26,501 nucleotides of DNA from a virus. Positions 1 through 6,957 of the stretch are shown piece by piece; the first letter of the stretch is position 1; every line of letters starts with the position of its first letter. Under the pieces are notes generated by a model. It did no database searches. It saw nothing but the letters and a program-made list of their open reading frames with translations, and was not told the origin of the DNA. Location: positions 1 to 26,501 of IMG/VR virus record IMGVR_UViG_3300009172_000047, one strand, 5' to 3'. Both the position numbers and the translations under genes were made by a program.

Positions 1-2
1 AA

Positions 3-80
3 CTAAAAACACTATCCACACTATTGATTAAGAACTCTGGTGGAACTACTTTAAAAACTGTACACGGAGCAGGCGCTTAA
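3..80 (+). CDS. C-terminal end of an upstream gene (partial)
   Basis: An open frame runs from the left edge of the window and stops at TAA 78-80. It encodes about 25 residues ending in ...TVHGAGA. There is no start codon with a ribosome binding site inside the window, and the late promoter at 84-91 begins directly after the stop, so this is most simply the tail of a gene cut by the window edge. Too little remains to name the family. Its position before late genes suggests a virion gene. Confidence 0.55.
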   Translation, partial: LKTLSTLLIKNSGGTTLKTVHGAGA

Positions 81-83
81 TTT

Positions 84-91
84 TATAAATA
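84..91 (+). promoter_or_regulatory. T4-type late promoter box TATAAATA
   Basis: An exact match to the T4 late promoter -10 octamer TATAAATA lies 19 nt upstream of the ATG at 111, in the gap after the preceding stop codon. In T4-like phages this box is read by the phage late sigma factor (gp55) with gp33 and the gp45 clamp. Five more exact copies sit directly upstream of genes in this window, which supports function over chance in AT-rich DNA. Confidence 0.75.
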
Positions 92-110
92 ATACTATAA
101 AGGAATGACC

Positions 111-1454
111 ATGAACAAATATACAAATATATACGAACTTTACGCCAAAGTCATGGACAATGCTGATTCCATTGCTAGTAGAAAAGCATACTCTGTAACC
201 GAAGATATCAAAAAAGATGCTGTAACTGCATTTGATAAATTAAAATCAAAACAAAAAGTTACAATTGGTTACGACTCGTCTGTTGCACAAAACATGTCTA
301 GTACTTTCATAGTAACATCTAAAAACAAAGTAAAGATGGGTTCTGCTGGTATGGGTGAGAAAATCACTCTGAAAAAGGATGGTGGTAAGGGTGGTATGAA
401 GTACTTCTTATACAAGAGGCCAGACGGTAATGTAAGTCTAGCACTTGGTGATATGGCTGCATCAATGAAAACTATCAAATTAGAAGGAATTAATGAAAAA
501 AAAGACTTGACATTGGCCGAGGAGTGTGTTACATTAGACCTTGATGAGAACTACACACCGAAAGAGGTAAAAATGGCAATTGGAGTCGCATCCGATCCTA
601 GATATAAACAAGGAAACATGACTGGCGCTGTAAATGCAATAGAAAAAATTAAAAAAGGTTTATCAAAACAGACACAAGTTGCAGCTGTTTTGAGGAGACA
701 AAATGAAGAACTGTTGGCATATGTCAAAGAAGGTAAAATGAAGAACATCGCTATTGATGTAGACGATGCAATGGGTAATATTGCATACAAGTTAGACACT
801 AAAGGTGGAAAGTTCGTAGTTAAAGTAGACAGTAATGATGAGGAAGATGCACAAAAAGCAATGAAGATGCATCCACTATACATTGCTGGTAAACTAAGAG
901 TTATTCCAGAAGGTAACGCTTCTAGAATCGTTGAACCCTACAGGCCTGAATTAGATTTAGATGAAGCACCAAAAATAACATATGCTCTTGTTGGTACAGA
1001 TATGAAAATCTATGCAATAGATAGTGATGAAAAAGATTTGAAGATAGAAAGAGGTTCTTTAGAGAAAAGGTTAAAAGATGTTTCACCACTTAAAATTGCA
1101 AGATTAAAGACTGCACAGAGTATTGGTGATAAAGTAGATAAGTCGCAACTTAAAGAAGAAGAAGAAACAGTAGAGGCACGAAAAGTCGACCCTGCTGATA
1201 TTGATGATTTTGCTACAGACGATGATATTAAAACCGCTGATAATAATATTCTTATGCAACTTAGAAAATCAGTTAGTCTAAGAGGACTAAAAGATGTCAA
1301 GTTCAATGATAATAAAAAAGTCAAGGTTAACGATAAGATTGCACAAGCAGCACTGAACAAATTTGCATCAATACGAACATCAATCGACAAAGCAAAATTT
1401 TCAAACCAAATAGCGAAGTCATACAAAGACTTGCTTAATGCGCTAAAAAAGTAG
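111..1454 (+). CDS. Putative virion structural protein, Lys-rich, unknown family
   Basis: This 447-residue soluble protein is rich in Lys, Asp and Glu, with no signal peptide or membrane segment. Two in-frame ATGs exist, at 105 and 111. The Shine-Dalgarno AAAGGA (99-104) touches the first and is 6 nt from the second, so 111 is the better start. A late promoter box lies just upstream and a second acidic/basic protein follows after 9 nt, so the pair is probably made late and may be packaged or structural. The middle (about residues 130-290) looks globular, while the last third is charged and helix-rich. I do not recognise catalytic motifs. The structural role is inferred from context only. Confidence 0.7.
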   Translation: MNKYTNIYELYAKVMDNADSIASRKAYSVTEDIKKDAVTAFDKLKSKQKVTIGYDSSVAQNMSSTFIVTSKNKVKMGSAGMGEKITLKKDGGKGGMKYFLYKRPDGNVSLALGDMAASMKTIKLEGINEKKDLTLAEECVTLDLDENYTPKEVKMAIGVASDPRYKQGNMTGAVNAIEKIKKGLSKQTQVAAVLRRQNEELLAYVKEGKMKNIAIDVDDAMGNIAYKLDTKGGKFVVKVDSNDEEDAQKAMKMHPLYIAGKLRVIPEGNASRIVEPYRPELDLDEAPKITYALVGTDMKIYAIDSDEKDLKIERGSLEKRLKDVSPLKIARLKTAQSIGDKVDKSQLKEEEETVEARKVDPADIDDFATDDDIKTADNNILMQLRKSVSLRGLKDVKFNDNKKVKVNDKIAQAALNKFASIRTSIDKAKFSNQIAKSYKDLLNALKK

Positions 1455-1463
1455 GAGACTAAA

Positions 1464-1988
1464 ATGGCATATTTTGATAAAAAAGAGGGTAGTCTTGAAG
1501 AGGCGATTAAGGCTAGTCTAACAGACGGAACTAAAGCAGAGTACCAAAAATTCTTTAACGGTGCATTGAAAAAGTTTAATATTAAATCGCCTGCTGAATT
1601 AAAAGATGATAAAGCAAAGAAAAAGTTTTTTGATTATATTGATAAGAACTACACTGGTGAGAAATCTGAAGCAGTTAATCAACTAATTGGTAAACTTAAA
1701 GAGTGGTCGTTTTCCTCTGCTAACCCAGTAGAAGAAAAAAAGGCTCCACTTGGTGTAGATGAAAAATCTAAAAAAGAAGTTGAAGAACAACTCTCTGCAA
1801 TGAATGGTAAGTCATTATCTATGAGGGAAGCTCTAAAGAAAGTTTGGAGTGGACAAGAGGGTAAGAATCCTTTTGAAGATGAGAACAAAAAGAAGATGAA
1901 AGAGAAAAAAGATTTTGCAAAAGGTTCAAAAGCCGCAACTGGTGAACCAGCTGCAAAGGTTGAAATTGATCCTAAAATAAAGGATTAA
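1464..1988 (+). CDS. Hypothetical Lys-rich late protein
   Basis: A 174-residue highly charged protein follows GGAG (1453-1456) at good spacing and lies 9 nt behind the previous gene. The N-terminal 90 residues look helical. Residues about 118-140 contain a short SMREALKKVW segment resembling an internal helix seen in structural proteins of marine T4-like phages. The C-terminal 40 residues are a low-complexity Lys/Glu/Ala tail that is probably disordered. No enzyme motif is visible. The neighbours suggest a late, virion-associated role, but this is inference. The next gene begins 3 nt after its stop, so the three genes from 111 are probably one transcript. Confidence 0.65.
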   Translation: MAYFDKKEGSLEEAIKASLTDGTKAEYQKFFNGALKKFNIKSPAELKDDKAKKKFFDYIDKNYTGEKSEAVNQLIGKLKEWSFSSANPVEEKKAPLGVDEKSKKEVEEQLSAMNGKSLSMREALKKVWSGQEGKNPFEDENKKKMKEKKDFAKGSKAATGEPAAKVEIDPKIKD

Positions 1989-1991
1989 AGT

Positions 1992-2504
1992 ATGAAAACT
2001 CTTTCGGAGTTAATGACGGCAAAAGAAGATTTGCCTATTATATATTGTGACATGGATCAAGTTCTATGTAACTTTATGGCTGGTGCTGATAAAGCTGCTG
2101 GGGGTTCATTTGTTACTGCTGATAAGGGAGAACGATGGCAGAAGATTAGTGATACTAAAGGTTTCTGGGCAGAGTTAGAATGGATGCCTGGTTCTAAAAA
2201 GTTATGGCAATTTATTGCTAAATATGATGCACATATTCTTTCTGCTTTTTCAAAGAAGGATTCAAATTCTAGGCCAGGTAAGATGAAATGGTTGGCCAAA
2301 AATACGAATGTTAAACGAGGTAATATTCATTTGGTACAAAGAGATCAGAAACAGGCATATGCCACAATTGATGGGAAACCATCCGTTTTAGTTGATGATT
2401 ACATAAAGAACATTAAGGAATGGGAACAAAGAGGTGGAATTGGGGTTCATCACACGAATGTCAATAAAACTATTACAAGATTGAAGTCTTTGGGATATAG
2501 ATAA
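1992..2504 (+). CDS. HAD-superfamily 5'(3')-deoxyribonucleotidase-like phosphatase
   Basis: This 170-residue protein has HAD motif I as DMDQV (D20, D22), a motif II-like Ser in ILSAFS (S84) and motif IV as VLVDDY (D135, D136). The DxDxV nucleophile pattern and small size fit the 5'(3')-deoxyribonucleotidase branch, which removes phosphate from (deoxy)nucleoside monophosphates using Mg2+. Such enzymes occur in T4-like marine phages, where they may tune nucleotide pools. The first ten residues, MKTLSELMTA, resemble a T4 capsid-targeting leader (MKTYQEFIAE) and the gene lies among late genes, so packaging in the head is possible. That is weaker than for the genes at 5031 and 6958, because no (I/L)xE cleavage site falls at position 10. 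Substrate is inferred. Confidence 0.75.
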   Translation: MKTLSELMTAKEDLPIIYCDMDQVLCNFMAGADKAAGGSFVTADKGERWQKISDTKGFWAELEWMPGSKKLWQFIAKYDAHILSAFSKKDSNSRPGKMKWLAKNTNVKRGNIHLVQRDQKQAYATIDGKPSVLVDDYIKNIKEWEQRGGIGVHHTNVNKTITRLKSLGYR

Positions 2505-2505
2505 T

Positions 2506-2513
2506 TATAAATA
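2506..2513 (+). promoter_or_regulatory. T4-type late promoter box TATAAATA
   Basis: An exact TATAAATA octamer lies 1 nt after the stop of the nucleotidase gene and 35 nt before the ATG at 2549. It is followed by AAGGAG at 2536-2541. This placement predicts separate strong late transcription of the 396-residue protein. Confidence 0.75.
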
Positions 2514-2548
2514 AAAGGAAATAGATTAAAGATCTAAAGGAGATTAAA

Positions 2549-3739
2549 ATGGGTTTATGGGGATCAAATACAAGTTCAGCTAACCGACCAAAATTCTTGC
2601 CTGAGGACGATAATGCTTCTGGATCAATGGGTTCGAGACAAAACGCCATTGCAACAAGTGGTGGATGGGCGCTTGCCTCTGGCCTTGCGGCTTCTGGTAA
2701 CGACAATAAAGATGCTCAACCAGAAATCCTAGTATGCATTAGAAACCTTGCGGCAATTGCTGGTTCGGCTACGGTACGCTCAATTGATTGGACAGACGGT
2801 ATATATGCCGATAGTGCAACATTTGATATAACACTAACATTCGATGAAGCAGTAGACATGACAAGTGCCGCTGTAACAGCGAACCAAACAGTAACAAACA
2901 AAGCATACATTCTATTAAATAGACTTGGTGCGACAGACATGGTAGAGGACAACACAATTGCTGCCCAATATCTCTCTGGTTCTGGAACAAACCAAATTAC
3001 ATTCAGAGGTTCACTACAAGCGGCCGCTGCTGGTTTTATTGGATTTAACACAAAAGCAATCGTTTTCAACGGTTCTGCTGATGCTACAGAAGAAGATGGA
3101 ACATCTATCCTTGCAATAAGACAAGAAGGTGGTACTGACGCTGTTCCTGCTGGTAGAATTGTTCTTGACTCCGTTGCTGCTATTGTTGGAACGGTAAATG
3201 GTGCAATTACAACAGCAACAACTGCTTTGGTTCTAGATGGTAACTCTGGTACAATTGCAGTAGGTATGAAAGTTTACGGACAGGCAAATGCAACACCATT
3301 GACAGACGAAAATGGTTCAACTGACTTATCACAAGATGGTTCATTAACTGTTACTGCAACAAATGGTTCAACAAGTGTCACACTTTCAAGACCAGTTACA
3401 GTTGCAAACGACATAGTTCTAAACTTCTCTGCTGATGGACACGACAGTTTGTGTGATGAGGGATTAGACTTAGTTGTTCAAGGAGATAGTGGAACTACAG
3501 ATATTACTGGTATTACAAGAACTGGTGAAGATACTGCTGTCAAAATTGGATTGCTTGAAGATGGTACAGAAGGTAGAGATACTAGTGGTACAATCATCTT
3601 TGATGCTACAAACGGTTCAAGTGCTGATGAGTTTGATGCTATACTTGCAGAAGATAAGACTTCTGATATTGTATTACACTCACAAGTAGGTTCTACAAGT
3701 GGAACTGGTTCTATCCTAAACGGAGTTACTACTACATAA
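2549..3739 (+). CDS. Putative virion structural/decoration protein
   Basis: This 396-residue protein is rich in Thr, Ala, Gly, Ser and Asp with almost no Cys, which is typical of beta-rich phage virion proteins. The N-terminus (MGLWGSNTSSANRPKFL) resembles leaders of abundant structural proteins in marine T4-like phages. Residues about 80-180 look like an Ig-like or beta-sandwich region (FDITLTFDEAV). From about 205 there is a repeat-like module (VNGAITTATTALVLDGNSG) of the type found in tail-fibre and head-decoration proteins. It has a very strong AAGGAG ribosome binding site and its own late promoter, suggesting high expression. No enzyme motif is visible. Head decoration versus tail or fibre role cannot be decided from sequence. 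Confidence 0.7.
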   Translation: MGLWGSNTSSANRPKFLPEDDNASGSMGSRQNAIATSGGWALASGLAASGNDNKDAQPEILVCIRNLAAIAGSATVRSIDWTDGIYADSATFDITLTFDEAVDMTSAAVTANQTVTNKAYILLNRLGATDMVEDNTIAAQYLSGSGTNQITFRGSLQAAAAGFIGFNTKAIVFNGSADATEEDGTSILAIRQEGGTDAVPAGRIVLDSVAAIVGTVNGAITTATTALVLDGNSGTIAVGMKVYGQANATPLTDENGSTDLSQDGSLTVTATNGSTSVTLSRPVTVANDIVLNFSADGHDSLCDEGLDLVVQGDSGTTDITGITRTGEDTAVKIGLLEDGTEGRDTSGTIIFDATNGSSADEFDAILAEDKTSDIVLHSQVGSTSGTGSILNGVTTT

Positions 3740-3767
3740 TAAGTGAAAAAATAGGGCCAAAAAGTCT

Positions 3768-3775
3768 TATAAATA
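3768..3775 (+). promoter_or_regulatory. T4-type late promoter box TATAAATA
   Basis: An exact TATAAATA octamer sits in the 63-nt gap between the stop at 3739 and the ATG at 3803, 27 nt before the start codon. It is followed by an AT-rich stretch and the ribosome binding site AAAGGTGA (3788-3795). Confidence 0.72.
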
Positions 3776-3802
3776 ATATTATAAATTAAAGGTGAATATA
3801 AT

Positions 3803-4102
3803 ATGGTAATGAAACAGAGAGTGGATAACACTGAACGAGAAGAAATTGTACTAGTGCCTGGCACCAAAGCAGCTGCATTGTTTAACAAGTTGTTGCAAAA
3901 GGATACGGTACTAGATGCAGATTTAGAAAAGGTTAAATCCCAACTAGATTTGCATGACAAGAAGAGATTAGAATATGTTGGGTTGATAAATGCACTTACT
4001 GGTGCAAAACAAGTAACCCAAGATCTTCTAGACGGTTATATAATTGATGTTAGTCAAGAGTCGATAGATAAAGATTTATCTACAGTCTCCAAAAAAGAAT
4101 AA
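3803..4102 (+). CDS. Hypothetical small coiled-coil protein
   Basis: A 99-residue charged protein follows its own late promoter. AAAGGTGA (3788-3795) is 7 nt from the ATG at 3803. A second in-frame ATG at 3809 is 13 nt away and less likely. Residues about 30-65 have heptad-like spacing of Leu and Val, suggesting a helical or coiled-coil segment. No Cys motif, signal peptide or membrane segment is visible. It lies between two putative structural genes, so a virion or assembly role is plausible. I do not recognise the family. Confidence 0.65.
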   Translation: MVMKQRVDNTEREEIVLVPGTKAAALFNKLLQKDTVLDADLEKVKSQLDLHDKKRLEYVGLINALTGAKQVTQDLLDGYIIDVSQESIDKDLSTVSKKE

Positions 4103-4103
4103 C

Positions 4104-4161
4104 ATGGGTGATGTAGGACGCCGAGTGTGTACCTACAGTAATATTCCTAGAATTGTCTAGG
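4104..4161 (+). other. Intergenic hairpins with an 18-codon ORF
   Basis: Between the genes ending at 4102 and starting at 4193 there are two perfect 6-bp inverted repeats: TGTAGG/CCTACA (4112-4117 and 4132-4137) and CCTAGA/TCTAGG with a 4-nt loop (4146-4161). Neither is followed by a proper T-tract, so they look more like RNA-processing or attenuating structures than intrinsic terminators. An 18-codon ORF (ATG 4104, TAG 4158-4160) spans both but has no Shine-Dalgarno. It may be a remnant of a lost gene. Confidence 0.35.
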
Positions 4162-4192
4162 TATTTAATAACGCTATTTAAGGAGAATAAAA

Positions 4193-4666
4193 ATGGCTGA
4201 TAAGAAAATTACTGCACTGACTGACCTTTCAACAGGCATCGCAGGCGCAGACTTGCTACACGTTGTAGATGATCCAACTGGAACACCTATTAACAAAAAG
4301 GTTAGTGTAACTAACTTTATTAACAACCTTCCTTCTTTTATCGGATTTTCAAATTCTGTAGAAGATATTTCTGATGGTACACAGGCTGCATTGTCTGTAA
4401 CAACTGCTGTTACTTTGCTTCAGACTGCTGGTTCTAACGCTACTACTATTGCTGATGGAACTATCGTAGGTCAGTTGAAAGTTATCATTAACGACACTGA
4501 TGGTGGTACATCTGTATGTACACCTGCTGACCCATTGGGTTATGCAGACATCAACTTTGTTGATGACGGTGATGCTGTTATACTAATGTGGACTGGTTCT
4601 TCATGGGCCGTTATCGGACAGCATGATGCTGGTGCTGATAGTGGACTTGTTGATATCGCTAACTAA
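4193..4666 (+). CDS. Tail-fibre-type or structural protein
   Basis: A 157-residue beta-rich protein follows AAGGAG at good spacing. The start (MADKKITALTDL, then GADLLHVVDDPTG about residues 19-32 and NKKVSVTNF) is a module common at the N-terminus of phage tail-fibre and baseplate-associated proteins, where it attaches the fibre. The remainder (residues about 60-150) reads as beta strands and ends in a DDGDAVILMWTGSSWAVIG segment, typical of fibre tips. At 157 residues it is short for a full fibre, so it may be a small fibre, a decoration protein or an adaptor. A hairpin follows the stop codon. The fibre assignment rests on remembered family resemblance, not a search. Confidence 0.65.
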   Translation: MADKKITALTDLSTGIAGADLLHVVDDPTGTPINKKVSVTNFINNLPSFIGFSNSVEDISDGTQAALSVTTAVTLLQTAGSNATTIADGTIVGQLKVIINDTDGGTSVCTPADPLGYADINFVDDGDAVILMWTGSSWAVIGQHDAGADSGLVDIAN

Positions 4667-4676
4667 TAATTAGATT

Positions 4677-4696
4677 TGGGGGGGTTCGCCTCCCCA
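4677..4696 (+). terminator. Strong GC-rich hairpin, probable terminator or mRNA stabiliser
   Basis: An 8-bp stem with one G-U pair (T plus seven G against CCTCCCCA) closes a TTCG tetraloop just after the stop codon of the fibre-type gene. Only ATTTCCC follows, so termination may be partial. In T4-like phages such hairpins often cap abundant late transcripts. Confidence 0.55.
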
Positions 4697-4724
4697 TTTC
4701 CCATATTAGATAAAGGAGATTACA

Positions 4725-4844
4725 ATGGGATTAAGATTCATGTCAAAAGCAGGCAAAATGATGGTGCCTCCAGTAGCTCGTACAACTGCTCCTAAAGCAG
4801 TTCAGGCAGTTAAAAAGGTAGTCAAGAGGGCTGCAAAGAAGTAA
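4725..4844 (+). CDS. 39-residue Lys-rich basic peptide
   Basis: ATG 4725 to TAA 4842-4844 encodes 39 residues. The ribosome binding site is excellent (AAAGGAG 4713-4718, about 6 nt away). The peptide begins MGLRFMSKAGKMM, has a central VPPVART and ends with a strongly basic helix containing KAVQAVKKVVKRAAKK. It carries about ten Lys, three Arg and no acidic residue, so it should bind nucleic acid or an acidic surface, or associate with membranes as an amphipathic helix. It sits alone between two strong hairpins (4677-4696 and 4851-4883), so its message is bounded on both sides. A DNA-condensing virion peptide or an antimicrobial/lysis helper are both possible. I do not recognise a family. Confidence 0.6.
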   Translation: MGLRFMSKAGKMMVPPVARTTAPKAVQAVKKVVKRAAKK

Positions 4845-4850
4845 TATTAA

Positions 4851-4883
4851 ATATAGTAGGGGGGTTCTGCTCCCCTACTATAT
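4851..4883 (+). terminator. 14-bp stem-loop, terminator-like
   Basis: The arms ATATAGTAGGGG (4851-4862) and CCCCTACTATAT (4872-4883) pair perfectly over 12 bp. Two more pairs (one G-U) narrow the loop to 5 nt. This is among the strongest secondary structures in the window. No clean T-tract follows, only ACTATTAAAGG leading to the next ribosome binding site, so RNA stabilisation or partial termination is as likely as full termination. Confidence 0.6.
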
Positions 4884-4902
4884 ACTATTAAAGGAGTTAA
4901 AA

Positions 4903-5034
4903 ATGGAACGAAAAGAGTTGAAAGAAATATACGATGGTTCAGATGAAACTCCTAATCCTTGTGGGTGCGATAGTTCGTGTGCTTGTAAAGGACAATGTGA
5001 TGATAACTGTAACTGCGAAGGTTGTAACTCATGA
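4903..5034 (+). CDS. Metallothionein-like 43-residue Cys-rich peptide
   Basis: ATG 4903 to TGA 5032-5034 encodes 43 residues behind AAGGAG at about 7 nt. The first 19 residues are charged (MERKELKEIYDGSDE). The rest contains eight Cys at positions 20, 22, 26, 28, 32, 36, 38 and 41. This gives three CxC pairs with regular three-residue spacing, no aromatic residues in the Cys region, and Asp, Asn and Gly between. This pattern is what metallothioneins use to bind Zn, Cu or Cd in thiolate clusters. The stop overlaps the next start as ATGA, so it is translationally coupled to the capsid-targeted protein at 5031. Metal buffering, metal delivery to a virion protein, or a substrate for a modifying enzyme are possible roles. 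The family is inferred from Cys spacing alone. Confidence 0.65.
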   Translation: MERKELKEIYDGSDETPNPCGCDSSCACKGQCDDNCNCEGCNS

Positions 5035-5462
5035 AAAGTTTTAAACAACACATAAAAGAAGTTCACAATAATATGCACCATAATGTTGCTGTGGATTTAG
5101 ATATTAATCCTGCCGAACTAGGAAATCCAGAAGTCGTAAAAAGACTTAATGCATTTGTTGGACTGATAGGAAATCAAGAATTTATTTTACCAGAACACGC
5201 TCTTAATACTTTAAGAAATAGATTAGCAGCTGTTGGTCTTGGTATGGAAGCAACACCAAGTATGAGTGAACAGAGTGGTTCATTTGAACTTCAACTTAAT
5301 AAGATGGGTGGAAGATTTGGTAAAGATGAGAATACACCATTTGATGAGTTTTTAGACGATGATGGGATTTCTCACATGGTAGAGGGTGGATTGAAGTTGA
5401 AAGTGGATTATGAAATGGTAGGAAGAAATAATTCATGTAAACTATACGCTTCCATTGTATAG
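5031..5462 (+). CDS. Putative capsid-targeted internal head protein
   Basis: This 143-residue protein starts MKSFKQHIKE|VHNN. It matches the T4 internal-protein leader MKTYQEFIAE residue for residue in layout, with aromatic at 4, Ile at 8 and Glu at 10. In T4 the prohead protease gp21 cuts after (I/L)xE, here predicted after E10. The body (NPEVVKRLNAFVG about 30-42, then GGRFGKDENTPFDEF about 96-110) is conserved-looking but matches no enzyme I recognise. It overlaps the metallothionein-like gene by 4 nt and is followed after 3 nt by the next gene. I infer that it is carried in the head or cleaved during head maturation. Confidence 0.65.
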   Translation: MKSFKQHIKEVHNNMHHNVAVDLDINPAELGNPEVVKRLNAFVGLIGNQEFILPEHALNTLRNRLAAVGLGMEATPSMSEQSGSFELQLNKMGGRFGKDENTPFDEFLDDDGISHMVEGGLKLKVDYEMVGRNNSCKLYASIV

Positions 5463-5465
5463 TAC

Positions 5466-5828
5466 ATGTATGAAAAGATAACGCCTGAAAATGTAATGAT
5501 GTATGCCATAAGGCATTACAACAACCCACATTGCGAAGGTGAAAAAGAATTTCAAGACGATCTGAAAAGATTTAAATATATTAAAAGGCTTCTAAGAAAA
5601 TACTATGAAAGTGGTATTTTAAAAGAACGTCTACTAATCAATCACATTATAGTCTTATCAAATGTATTTGGCCCAGAAGCCTGTGCAACTCTTCTTATAC
5701 ACAAAATACAACACGAACACTTATCTGCACTAAAGGCGTTTTGTATTTACCTAAATATAATTAGAGAAGATGAACTAAAGATTATAGAAACAGATTCTTT
5801 TGTTCTAGAAAAACTAGAGGAACTATAA
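5466..5828 (+). CDS. Conserved phage protein of unknown function
   Basis: A 120-residue, mostly helical protein starts 3 nt after the previous stop with no clear Shine-Dalgarno, so it is probably made by translational coupling. Its central block (KRFKYIKRLLRKYYESG about residues 34-50, then LLINHIIVLSNVFGPEA about 56-72) resembles a family common in marine T4-like phages next to late genes. No catalytic or metal motif is visible. The stop overlaps the next start by 1 nt, so it is likely co-translated with the gene at 5828. Confidence 0.65.
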   Translation: MYEKITPENVMMYAIRHYNNPHCEGEKEFQDDLKRFKYIKRLLRKYYESGILKERLLINHIIVLSNVFGPEACATLLIHKIQHEHLSALKAFCIYLNIIREDELKIIETDSFVLEKLEEL

Positions 5829-6445
5829 TGGGAAGAGCGATAGACCTATTTGTAACGTATAGATTTTTACGGTTACTAACAACACCCTTTGAGGACACTG
5901 ATGCTTATAAGTTGGGTATCATTGACGAAAAGGGCAATCGTATTATGCAAGATAAAGCAAAGAAACCACAAGTTCCCTTGGTTTCATCACAAGAAAAAAA
6001 TGCATATACTATTCTACACAAACTTGTATTCAACATCAAAAAGATTTTTAACAAAGTGCCTGGACTTAGAAGTAAGGTTGGTACATATGCTGCAGCGTTG
6101 TTTCTACTAAAAGATACATTCAAAGAATCTGTTGATGATAAAGATATGTTTGAAAAAGAGTTTATCAAATTTTTACATGAGAACGAAATACAGTTGGACG
6201 ATACAATTTCAGAAGAGATTGCCGGTTTTGGTGAGGTTTTACCCAAAGGTGAATATGTGCTAATCAACGATATACTAAATAAAGAAGAAGAAGAATTAAC
6301 TGCTAAAAAAGGTGATAAGGTTATCACATATGATGACGAACCACCTATTGATACAGTTTTGGGTGTTGAGATATTTCCAGTTATTCATATTAGAACCCAA
6401 GAAAAAATATATGTAAGTGTAGAGGATATTAAAAATGCCAAATAA
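5828..6445 (+). CDS. Conserved phage protein, probable virion or assembly factor
   Basis: A 205-residue protein begins MGRAIDLFVTYRFLRLLTTPFEDTDAYKLGIID, behind an AGAGGA ribosome binding site. The first 60 residues resemble a family shared by marine T4-like phages. Residues about 62-100 form a helical region that includes a moderately hydrophobic AAALFLL stretch, too short for a sure membrane span. The C-terminal 60 residues look like a small beta domain (VITYDDEP, then IFPVIHIRTQEKIYV). No enzyme motif is visible. It overlaps its neighbours by 1 and 11 nt, placing it in the same late operon. Confidence 0.65.
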   Translation: MGRAIDLFVTYRFLRLLTTPFEDTDAYKLGIIDEKGNRIMQDKAKKPQVPLVSSQEKNAYTILHKLVFNIKKIFNKVPGLRSKVGTYAAALFLLKDTFKESVDDKDMFEKEFIKFLHENEIQLDDTISEEIAGFGEVLPKGEYVLINDILNKEEEELTAKKGDKVITYDDEPPIDTVLGVEIFPVIHIRTQEKIYVSVEDIKNAK

Positions 6446-6941
6446 AATATATACAGAAGTAGATCCATACACAGGCAACAACATAGAAGAAGATGCTCCA
6501 ACTAACAGTAATGCTGCTGGTGGAGTTGCTATGCCGCCTGATGCTATGATGAAGAAAAAGAAAAAGAAAAGTCTTTTAGATGCAAGAACAAAAGCATATA
6601 GAGCTCATGCAAAACAATTGCAAATGAAAAGAGAAAAGAAATCCATGAGAGAGGGTTCTTTTCAAAGTAGTGTTATTGCAAGTGTTCAAGAGTTTGGTAT
6701 CGAGTCTCTTCTTGCAGAAGAAAATCTTGATGTGATGAGATCAATCGTAAAGAGTAAACAGGCTAAAAATTTAAAGTTCAAAGATGGAACTATGAAATGC
6801 GACTTGATGACAGCATCCGTAATTACACAAGTTTATGATAAGGTTAATGATGTTAATAAAGCAAAGTTAAAACCTATGATGAACGGTAAGAAAGGTGATT
6901 TTCTGAAACTACAAAATATCGCTTTTAAAGTTGCAAAGTAA
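6435..6941 (+). CDS. Hypothetical late protein with Lys-rich linker
   Basis: A 168-residue protein overlaps the previous gene by 11 nt. Residues about 27-38 (AAGGVAMPPDAM) precede a run of six Lys (40-45) and a basic helix (about 46-72). The C-terminal half (about 75-168) is a compact alpha-helical domain ending KLKPMMNGKKGDFLKLQ and resembling conserved proteins of marine T4-like phages. The Lys run together with the basic helix suggests contact with DNA or RNA. The function is not recognised. It is followed 16 nt later by the capsid-targeted phosphatase gene. Confidence 0.6.
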   Translation: MPNKIYTEVDPYTGNNIEEDAPTNSNAAGGVAMPPDAMMKKKKKKSLLDARTKAYRAHAKQLQMKREKKSMREGSFQSSVIASVQEFGIESLLAEENLDVMRSIVKSKQAKNLKFKDGTMKCDLMTASVITQVYDKVNDVNKAKLKPMMNGKKGDFLKLQNIAFKVAK

Positions 6942-6957
6942 CAGTAGAGGATTTACA

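Noticed and set aside
105-110. Upstream ATG at 105 for the first large gene
   Set aside because: The AAAGGA ribosome binding site touches it directly; ATG 111 is at normal spacing.
551-1426. Open frames on the minus strand opposite the first gene
   Set aside because: They have no ribosome binding sites or promoters, low-complexity composition, and mirror the codon bias of the + strand gene.
6931-6957. Extended N-terminus of the PAP2 chimera from a non-ATG codon
   Set aside because: It overlaps the previous gene and would hide the capsid-type leader; AGAGGA is well placed for 6958.
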